Of a stretch of 32,067 nucleotides of DNA, positions 26,277 through 32,067 are shown in pieces. The stretch is from an uncultured Clostridium sp. Lineage in GTDB: Bacteria; Bacillota; Clostridia; TANB77; CAG-508. Position numbers and translations under genes: made by a program. Position 1 is the first letter of the stretch. Each line of letters begins with the position of its first letter. The DNA lies in assembly GCA_947064765.1 (NCBI GenBank), contig CAMSWH010000014.1, forward strand, positions 1 through 32,067, given 5' to 3'. The notes under the pieces are model-generated. The model was not told the DNA's origin and searched no databases. It was given only the letters and a program-made list of their open reading frames with translations.

Positions 26277-26974
26277 TATATTTTTATACCTCCATATTTT
26301 ATTGCTTCCATTGCTTTTCTTGCTGCTTCCATTTCCGCTGCCTTTTTACTTCTTCCTTCTCCTACTGCAAGTTTCCTACCTTCACATTCAACCTCAGCAG
26401 TAAAATTTTTGTTATGATCTGGTCCTTCTTCTTTTATTATTGTATACTTAATACTAACTTCCCCATGTTCTTGTAATCTTTCTTGTAATGCTGTTTTATA
26501 ATCTTTTACTCCTACATTTTGACTTCCAAATTCAACTTGTTCTTTTATATTGTCTATTATAAATTTTTTAACTATATTTATGTCTTTTGAATCTAAATAT
26601 ATTGCAGCAATAACAGCTTCAACTGAATCTGCTAAAATTGCTTTTTTATCTGTATGCATAGCTTTCTCGCTTCTTCCAAGATACAAGAAATCACTAAAAT
26701 TATGCTTTAAAGCTATTTTATATAAACTTTCTTCACATACAGAATAAGCTCTAACTTTAGTCATTTCTCCTTCTGATAACTGTTCATAATTTTCAAATAG
26801 ATATTCACTTGTTACAAATTCTAATATACTATCTCCTAAATATTCTAATCTCTCATAACTTTTAGTTTTATGCTCATAAGCATAAGATGTATGAGTTAAT
26901 GCTGTTTTTAATAAAAATTCATCTTTAAATTTATAGCCTATATCTTCTTGAAACTTGTCTAATCCTAAAAACAT
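26276..26974 (-). CDS. rnc: Ribonuclease III
   Basis: RNase III cleaves double-stranded RNA in rRNA processing and mRNA decay. The product (232 residues) has the catalytic signature ERLEYLGDSILEFV with its acidic residues, and a C-terminal double-strand RNA-binding domain (DYKTALQERLQEHG through EAARKAMEAI). The frame is open to 26998, but AGGAGGTGA is placed correctly for ATG 26974, which I use. It has its own promoter after the acpP terminator and is coupled to the radical SAM gene. Confidence 0.95.
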   Translation of the reverse strand: MFLGLDKFQEDIGYKFKDEFLLKTALTHTSYAYEHKTKSYERLEYLGDSILEFVTSEYLFENYEQLSEGEMTKVRAYSVCEESLYKIALKHNFSDFLYLGRSEKAMHTDKKAILADSVEAVIAAIYLDSKDINIVKKFIIDNIKEQVEFGSQNVGVKDYKTALQERLQEHGEVSIKYTIIKEEGPDHNKNFTAEVECEGRKLAVGEGRSKKAAEMEAARKAMEAIKYGGIKI

Positions 26975-27004
26975 TTTTTCACCTCCTTCTAAAATCATAT
27001 ATAT

Positions 27005-27033
27005 ATTTTATCCTTATTTATAAGTATTTACAA
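27005..27033 (-). promoter_or_regulatory. rnc promoter
   Basis: On the minus strand TTGTAA (27033-27028), a 17-bp spacer and TAAAAT (27010-27005) lie just past the acpP terminator and about 30 nt before rnc. Confidence 0.55.
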
Positions 27034-27044
27034 GTATTTTTAAT

Positions 27045-27070
27045 AAAAAAAGAAAGGTTATTCACCTTTC
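27045..27070 (-). terminator. Terminator after acpP
   Basis: The stem GAAAGGT/ACCTTTC with a 5-nt loop is followed on the minus strand by a run of seven Ts. It lies 18 nt past the acpP stop and separates acpP from rnc. Confidence 0.8.
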
Positions 27071-27088
27071 AATCATTTTTTCTTTTGA

Positions 27089-27328
27089 TTATACATTTTC
27101 TTTTATATATTCAACCACGTCTCCAACTGATACTACTTTTTCAGCATCTGAATCTGGAATTTCCATATCAAATTCTTCTTCTAAAGCCATAACTAATTCA
27201 ACTATATCTAAAGAATCAGCTCCTAAATCATCTATAAAAGATGCTTCCATTGTTACTGAAGCTTCAGCTACTCCTAATTGTTCAACTATTATTGCTTTAA
27301 CTTTTTCAAAAACTTCCTCTGTGTTCAT
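27089..27328 (-). CDS. acpP: Acyl carrier protein
   Basis: This 79-residue acidic protein carries fatty acyl chains on a phosphopantetheine attached to Ser 39 in [18 protein letters not shown]. Size and sequence are canonical. GGAGG lies upstream of ATG 27328. It follows plsX, whose product uses acyl-ACP, and is closed by a terminator. Confidence 0.97.
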   Translation of the reverse strand: MNTEEVFEKVKAIIVEQLGVAEASVTMEASFIDDLGADSLDIVELVMALEEEFDMEIPDSDAEKVVSVGDVVEYIKENV

Positions 27329-27371
27329 TTATATTATACCTCCTTTTAAATTTCCTAAAATTTATATTTTA

Positions 27372-27400
27372 GTTTTATTATATGTTTATTAAATTGTCAA
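27372..27400 (-). promoter_or_regulatory. Putative acpP promoter
   Basis: On the minus strand a perfect TTGACA (27400-27395), a 17-bp spacer and TAAAAC (27377-27372) lie in the 79-nt gap between plsX and acpP. The -10 match is weak. It would allow extra acpP transcription. Confidence 0.4.
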
Positions 27401-27407
27401 GTCTTTT

Positions 27408-28427
27408 TTAGCTTTTTTCAAATTCTTCTTTCATTTTATCAACTGCCTTACTTTTAACAAAGTTCTCGGCCTGTTTTAATGTAAAATAAAATAAGTTTTC
27501 ATCACTACTTCCATGGGCTTTTACGACAGGTTTTTTTACTCCTAAAAATAATGCTCCACCATATTCTTTATAATCCATGGTTTTAGAAAATCTCTTTATG
27601 GCTGGCAAACATGGAATTGCAGACAATGTTGTAAAAATATTTCTTTTTAAACTTTCTGTTAAATTTCTTTTAACTAACTTTCCAACACCTTCTGTAGTTT
27701 TTAAGAATACATTACCAGTAAATCCGTCTGTTATAACGCTATCTACCTCTCCTGAAAAACAATCTCTTCCTTCTACATTACCAATAAAATTAATTCCATA
27801 TTCATCACTATGCTCTTTTAATATATTATATGTCTCTTTTACCAAATCATTTCCTTTTGTTTCTTCTGTTCCTATGTTTAGTAATCCAACTTTAGGATTT
27901 TCGATACCAAAAGTATTTTTTAAATATATTGTAGACATTTGAGCAAATTGAACTAAATTTAGTGGTTTGCAATTAGTATTAGCACCTGCATCCATTAACA
28001 TAAAGCTTTTCTTGTAAGCAGGTAATACTGGTGCTATAGCTGGCCTATCTATCCCTTTAATTCTTCCAACTAAAAGTGTAGCCCCTGTTAATAATGCTCC
28101 AGAATTTCCAGCAGATATAAATACATCTCCCTCATCTTCTTTTAACATTTTAAAACCAACTACCATTGATGAATCTTTTTTTTGTTTTATTGCTTGTGTT
28201 GGTATATCTTCCATTTCAATTTGTTCAGTTGTATGTTTTATTGTAATTTTGTTAGTAATATCAGAAATTTTATCTTTTCCATAAAATTCTTTTAATTTAG
28301 AGTTTATTACTTCCTCATTTCCTATTAAAACTATATCTGATTCTATTTCCTTTGTAGCTTTTATTGCTCCTTTAATTACAGCATCTGGTGCATTATCTCC
28401 ACCCATTGCATCTAATAATATTTTCAA
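27408..28427 (-). CDS. plsX: Phosphate acyltransferase PlsX
   Basis: PlsX converts acyl-ACP to acyl-phosphate, the acyl donor for glycerol-3-phosphate in phospholipid synthesis. The 339-residue product begins ILLDAMGGDNAPDAVIKGAI and contains GDVFISAGNSGALLTGA and SVITDGFTGNVFLKTTEG, all typical. Length is normal. GGGGG-type ribosome sequence precedes ATG 28427. It is upstream of acpP and has its own promoter. No FapR-like operator is recognised. Confidence 0.96.
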   Translation of the reverse strand: MKILLDAMGGDNAPDAVIKGAIKATKEIESDIVLIGNEEVINSKLKEFYGKDKISDITNKITIKHTTEQIEMEDIPTQAIKQKKDSSMVVGFKMLKEDEGDVFISAGNSGALLTGATLLVGRIKGIDRPAIAPVLPAYKKSFMLMDAGANTNCKPLNLVQFAQMSTIYLKNTFGIENPKVGLLNIGTEETKGNDLVKETYNILKEHSDEYGINFIGNVEGRDCFSGEVDSVITDGFTGNVFLKTTEGVGKLVKRNLTESLKRNIFTTLSAIPCLPAIKRFSKTMDYKEYGGALFLGVKKPVVKAHGSSDENLFYFTLKQAENFVKSKAVDKMKEEFEKS

Positions 28428-28479
28428 AAGTTATAACCCCCCTAAACATTTTATAAAATGATTTATTAGAGACATTATT

Positions 28480-28508
28480 ATTTTAAAGTCTTTATCAAAA
28501 AAAATCAA
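28480..28508 (-). promoter_or_regulatory. Putative plsX promoter
   Basis: On the minus strand TTGATT (28508-28503), a 17-bp spacer and TAAAAT (28485-28480) lie about 55 nt upstream of plsX. The remaining gap to 28620 is AT-rich with no clear terminator. Confidence 0.5.
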
Positions 28509-28620
28509 TACTTTTCTTATAATTTGACCAAGAATTCGGTTTATATAATGTGAAATCCCTACATAAATTACTTTATCTATATAATATTTACTCTTTTTTA
28601 TAAATATATATTATAGAAAT

Positions 28621-29380
28621 TTAAGTTTTATTAAATCTATAATTATTTAAAAATTCATCATGCGTATAAATTTTTTTAGGACTAATATTTTTTAAAATAC
28701 TATCTATACTTTCTGATGATTCATATATAATTACAGTATCGTCTTTATTAACATTTTCAATAAATTCATTTATATTCTCATAATATTCTATACTAATATT
28801 TTTTTTATATGAATATTTTGTTAACTCTTTATATTCTTCTTTATATTTTGTTTTATCAATATAAACTTTCAAGAAGCCATATGAATTGTATTCTAGCGCT
28901 TTACAAAAATTATATTGCTCATTTTCATATTCAAAATAATCACCTACATAAATTATTTTATCATAATTATTTTGATTTATTATTATATTATTAATATTAT
29001 CTATATATGTAAAATTTTTTTCCATTTTATATTCTTCTAAGATATTATTTATTAATTCTATTATTACTGTAGATAAAATTTCATATCCTTCTGGGCAAAA
29101 AGATATTTTATTATTAAAAAATATAGAATCAATAATATTATTAATGGTAACTTCTGGATGACCTTTATATATAACTGCTATTTCCTGTTTTTTCTTATTA
29201 CTTTTACTATTTTCTATAATATCATTTTCAGATTTTCCGGATTTCTTCTATAATATCTTCAAAATTTACTATATATCCATTTTCTGATTCCTCATTTATA
29301 GCCTCTTGTATAATATTTTTATTTTCTAAAAAATCATCTTTTATTGACTTTATAATCTTTTTAAACGTATTTATATCCAT
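28621..29380 (-). CDS. Unrecognised protein, split by a +1 frame change at CGG
   Basis: I do not recognise this gene. The 5' frame starts at ATG 29380 with AAAGGA 8 nt upstream and reads MDINTFKKIIKSIKDDF on to FEDIIEEI. It stops at TGA 29230-29228 after 50 residues. The 3' frame is open without interruption from the same point (GKSENDIIENSK, AVIYKGHPEVTINNI, ISFCPEGYEIL) into the segment from 29025 to 28621. Skipping the C of CGG in ATC CGG AAA ATC TGA joins both into 252 residues. The product is acidic and Asn/Ile-rich, with no signal peptide. A faint resemblance to aldehyde dehydrogenase-like sequence is too weak to name. It lies 34 nt after the 586-residue gene. Confidence 0.7.
29237..29239 (-). 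other. CGG +1 frameshift site in the 28621-29380 gene
   Basis: Codon 48 of the zero frame is CGG, followed by AAA, ATC and TGA. Reading GGA one base later keeps the frame open for another 200 residues. This is the third site with the same CGGA tetranucleotide. Confidence 0.7.
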
Positions 29381-29414
29381 ATATTTATTCCTTTATTTTA
29401 AATTTATACTAAAA

Positions 29415-31175
29415 CTACAAGCTTCTTATATCTTTATTCTTTTTGTAGTTTTCTGATATCTTTTTAGCCCATATATCAGTATTTTGTTCTTCAAATTCTA
29501 TTTCTGGATTTATTCTTAGCATCTTTTTTTCATTAGCTCTTACCCAATCTGCTGTATGAAAAGTTCTATGTACATACCTAGACTCTATTAAATCCTTCTT
29601 ATTTTTATTTTCAATTAAATCCTTTGCAAGTCCTATTGGCATTATGTATGTTGCATTTGAAATAGCTGGAACATATGCTCCTTTTTCATTTTTCTTATAT
29701 TGCATATTTCCTTTTGAATCCCTTGTTACTTCATAAAATTTCTCAAGAATTGCAATTTTTTTATCTGGTATTATTAAAAGCTCATAGCCATCTAAAGAAT
29801 TGGTTTTCTTTCTATTTTTTTCATCTTCTGTAATCCACATTTGACCATTTACTTTTACTCTTTTTACAGAGCCAATACTTTCTAAATATGCTAATCTCAT
29901 TTGAGGATCTATTGTAATTCCTTTTCTGGATTCGTATCTCTTTCCTATATTTTCTGTTTTTTCTAATCCAACAGTCTCAACTTGGTTTAGCAATTCATTA
30001 CATTTAAAGTCTTCCATTAATTTTTCAAAATAAGTTTCTTCTGATTTATCTATAACACTATTTTCAACAAGTGATTGCAAAAAGATTTTTGATTCTGTAT
30101 AACTAAGAACATTATGAGTTAATAATTCTCCTATTTTTTTATGGTCATAATACTTAGAAATCTTTTTTAAAAATTCTGGTGTAACTTCCATTTCTTTAGC
30201 ATTTTCTGTAGTCCTAAATGTTTTCTCTAAAGTATTTATTTCTATTTCACCTATTGTATATAATAATAATTTTATATCTAAATTTTCTTCTTTCTTTCCT
30301 AAAACTGATTGAAAATCTTTTTGTTTGAAAACTTTTTTTAAAATATCATCTTTTTTTAGTATTCCTTCTTTGTATAGTAGTAAAACATCAGTTTTTGAAA
30401 TTTGATTATTACTAGCCATCTTTAATAAATCAGAATATGTTACTATTCTTTTATTATATAAATCTTTAACTCTATCTATTCCTAAACTCTCAAAGACTAA
30501 TTTACTCTTACTTGTTGACTCTAAATCTTCTAAGCTAAAACTTAATTTTTCAGGAGCTGCACTTAATCCCCTACCTATATATGTACCTCTTACATTAAAA
30601 TTTTTATTTCTTTTTAAATTTTCCTGTAATTCTTTGAATGCTATTAATATACCTTCTGCCAAAGATGCTTTTACTTCTTCTAAAGAAATTTTTTGAGTAC
30701 CAACTATAGCATCTTTTTTTATTGCATTACCATTTTTTACATTTATTATATCTCCATTTGTATAAACAATCTCTGTAAATTTATTTAGATTATTAATATC
30801 TTTTAAATATTTAGAAGCAAGTCCTCCTAAAAATAATATTAAACTATCTCTATTTACTAATTTTGAGTTTAAAGTAAGAACTGATTTCATAGCATCAGCA
30901 TAAGCTCTTGTTACTTGCGAGTCTCTTGTGTCAGGTATAGAATTTAATCTTTCTGCAATAAAATTAGCGTCAATATTTGAATTTTCTAAACCCTCATATT
31001 CACTATATAAACTTCCATTCATATTTAATACAGCATCTACTTTTTCAGAATTATATATATTTGCTAGAGTTTCAAAATCTTTTACTTTTGTAGTAAAAAA
31101 AGAAAACTCGTGTGGTTCTAAATAGAATGATAGTTGTGGTATATCTAATATTTCTTTTATAGCCAGTTTTGACAT
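29415..31175 (-). CDS. Uncharacterised 586-residue protein
   Basis: I do not recognise a family. The product has no signal peptide or membrane helix. Its middle part (about 225-300) shows short helical repeats around leucines (LYNKRIVTYSDLLKMASNN, then LLLYKEGILKKDDILKKVF), suggesting an alpha-solenoid or scaffold. The C-terminal third has more mixed sequence (DGYELLIIPDKKIAILEKFY, NATYIMPIGLAKDLI) and ends in a charged tail. AAAGGGAG precedes ATG 31175. It has its own promoter and is followed after 34 nt by the split unknown gene, so they probably form a two-gene operon. Confidence 0.7.
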   Translation of the reverse strand: MSKLAIKEILDIPQLSFYLEPHEFSFFTTKVKDFETLANIYNSEKVDAVLNMNGSLYSEYEGLENSNIDANFIAERLNSIPDTRDSQVTRAYADAMKSVLTLNSKLVNRDSLILFLGGLASKYLKDINNLNKFTEIVYTNGDIINVKNGNAIKKDAIVGTQKISLEEVKASLAEGILIAFKELQENLKRNKNFNVRGTYIGRGLSAAPEKLSFSLEDLESTSKSKLVFESLGIDRVKDLYNKRIVTYSDLLKMASNNQISKTDVLLLYKEGILKKDDILKKVFKQKDFQSVLGKKEENLDIKLLLYTIGEIEINTLEKTFRTTENAKEMEVTPEFLKKISKYYDHKKIGELLTHNVLSYTESKIFLQSLVENSVIDKSEETYFEKLMEDFKCNELLNQVETVGLEKTENIGKRYESRKGITIDPQMRLAYLESIGSVKRVKVNGQMWITEDEKNRKKTNSLDGYELLIIPDKKIAILEKFYEVTRDSKGNMQYKKNEKGAYVPAISNATYIMPIGLAKDLIENKNKKDLIESRYVHRTFHTADWVRANEKKMLRINPEIEFEEQNTDIWAKKISENYKKNKDIRSL

Positions 31176-31248
31176 ATTATCTCCCTTTATTATTTATATT
31201 ATATATTCATTTATTTTCTTATACATTGTTTCTTAATGTTATTATTCA

Positions 31249-31277
31249 ATTATAATTATCATTTATATTCTATACAA
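31249..31277 (-). promoter_or_regulatory. Promoter of the 586-residue protein gene
   Basis: On the minus strand TTGTAT (31277-31272), a 17-bp spacer and a perfect TATAAT (31254-31249) lie about 75 nt upstream of the start. The wider gap 31176-31519 also holds the tuf terminator and an adjoining inverted repeat, and no gene. Confidence 0.55.
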
Positions 31278-31420
31278 AAATATACACATTGTAAATACAA
31301 TATTTTGTAAAAACTTTAAAAACAAATTTGCTTACAAATGCTCGTCTTTCATCTATATAACTTATCTGTAATTCACTATTTCTAACATAGCTAATCAAAT
31401 GTATAAATTTTGTCGAAGAC

Positions 31421-31462
31421 TTTATATTATAAGAATTTCAGAGAAATTTCCTATAATATAAA
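31421..31462. repeat. Inverted repeat next to the tuf terminator
   Basis: Eleven-nt arms TTTATATTATA and TATAATATAAA, with a shorter imperfect GAATTTC/GAAATTTC inner stem, form a second hairpin. It overlaps the T-tract of the tuf terminator. It may add to 3' end protection or termination. Confidence 0.5.
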
Positions 31463-31493
31463 AAAAGAGTTTCCCTTTTATATTGGGAAACCC
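31460..31493 (-). terminator. Terminator after tuf
   Basis: The stem GGGTTTCCC/GGGAAACTC (one G-U pair) with a 9-nt loop is followed by seven Ts on the minus strand. It lies 26 nt past the tuf stop. Confidence 0.85.
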
Positions 31494-31519
31494 TTATATA
31501 TAAATATTTAAGTTTTTGA

Positions 31520-32067
31520 TTATTCAATTATATCAGAAACTACACCAGAACCAACTGTTCTACCACCTTCACGGATAGCAAATCTTAGTCCTTTTTCAAT
31601 AGCGATTGGTGTAATTAATTCGATTGTCATTGAAACGTTATCACCTGGCATAACCATTTCAACACCAGCTGGTAAATCAATAACACCTGTAACGTCTGTT
31701 GTTCTGAAATAGAATTGTGGTCTATATCCATTGAAGAATGGTGTATGTCTTCCACCTTCTTCTTTTGTTAAAACGTATACTTCTGATTTGAATTTTGTAT
31801 GTGGGTTGATTGTTCCTGGTTTAGCAATAACTTGACCTCTTTCAATATCTTTTCTATCAATTCCTCTTAAAAGAACACCGATATTATCTCCAGCTTCTGC
31901 TTGGTCTAATAATTTTCTAAACATTTCAACACCAGTAACAACTGATTTTGTTCTTTCAGCTGATAATCCTACGATTTCAACTTCATCTTGAACTTTAACA
32001 ATTCCTCTTTCTACTCTACCAGTAGCAACTGTTCCACGTCCTGTGATTGTGAATACGTCTTCAACTG
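31520..32067 (-). CDS. tuf: Elongation factor Tu, 5' part beyond window
   Basis: EF-Tu carries aminoacyl-tRNA to the ribosome. The frame is open to the window edge, giving about 181 C-terminal residues that cover domains 2 and 3. Motifs include [39 protein letters not shown] and [24 protein letters not shown]. The protein ends [14 protein letters not shown]. The GTP-binding domain is outside the window. Codon use is more conservative than in the neighbours, as expected for a highly expressed gene. A strong terminator follows. Confidence 0.98.
   Translation of the reverse strand, partial: VEDVFTITGRGTVATGRVERGIVKVQDEVEIVGLSAERTKSVVTGVEMFRKLLDQAEAGDNIGVLLRGIDRKDIERGQVIAKPGTINPHTKFKSEVYVLTKEEGGRHTPFFNGYRPQFYFRTTDVTGVIDLPAGVEMVMPGDNVSMTIELITPIAIEKGLRFAIREGGRTVGSGVVSDIIE

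Noticed and set aside
31411..31417. Perfect Spo0A box TGTCGAA upstream of the 586-residue gene
   Set aside because: It is about 160 nt upstream of the likely promoter and single, and a 7-mer can occur by chance. I did not call it a site.

Overview
The window is a very AT-rich stretch of a spore-forming Firmicutes chromosome, most likely an uncultured gut-type Clostridia. The evidence is a dcw-type cell-division cluster beside spoIIGA-sigE, strong GGAGG ribosome sites, AGA-dominated arginine codons, and a plsX-acpP-rnc block. Almost everything is on the minus strand, so the description runs from high to low coordinates.

Layout. 32067-31520: the 3' part of tuf (EF-Tu) with its terminator. 31175-28621: two unrecognised genes in one operon. 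28427-24284: plsX, acpP, rnc, an Elp3-like radical SAM gene and a YitT-family membrane protein. 24287-23642 (plus strand): two tandem paralogous XRE regulators with palindromic operators. 23458-15329: ogg, a membrane transglutaminase, addB, alr, yfiH/pgeF and a family-4 udg. 15323-14187 (plus strand): an orphan HExxH protein. 13910-10808: a secreted papain-like protease with a C-terminal dockerin-like module, and a sortase-anchored cohesin-like protein, both driven by near-identical promoters. 10624-8723: topB. 8657-4538: murA, ftsQ, two DUF881 genes and sbp. 4226-1788: ftsA-ftsZ. 1562-1: spoIIGA and sigE, the latter cut by the window edge.

The most important observation concerns decoding. 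Three genes are each split by a +1 frame change: murA, addB and an unrecognised gene at 28621-29380. In all three the last readable zero-frame region contains the codon CGG followed by A, with a zero-frame stop one or two codons later. Omitting only the C of CGG restores one continuous protein in every case. In murA it restores the conserved Pro-Gly-Gly-Cys motif with the catalytic cysteine, and a normal 418-residue length. I scanned the rest of the coding sequence (about 9,700 codons) for CGG on the coding strand and found no other in-frame CGG. The simplest reading is that CGG is not a normal arginine codon here but a +1 frameshift signal (C skipped, GGA read as glycine). Systematic sequence error is the main competing explanation.

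Other points: a spoIIG-like promoter with the unusual 22-bp spacing, a cohesin/dockerin surface-protease pair, a dispersed small palindromic repeat (four copies), a terminator built into the last codons of udg, and operator-like palindromes at both XRE genes.
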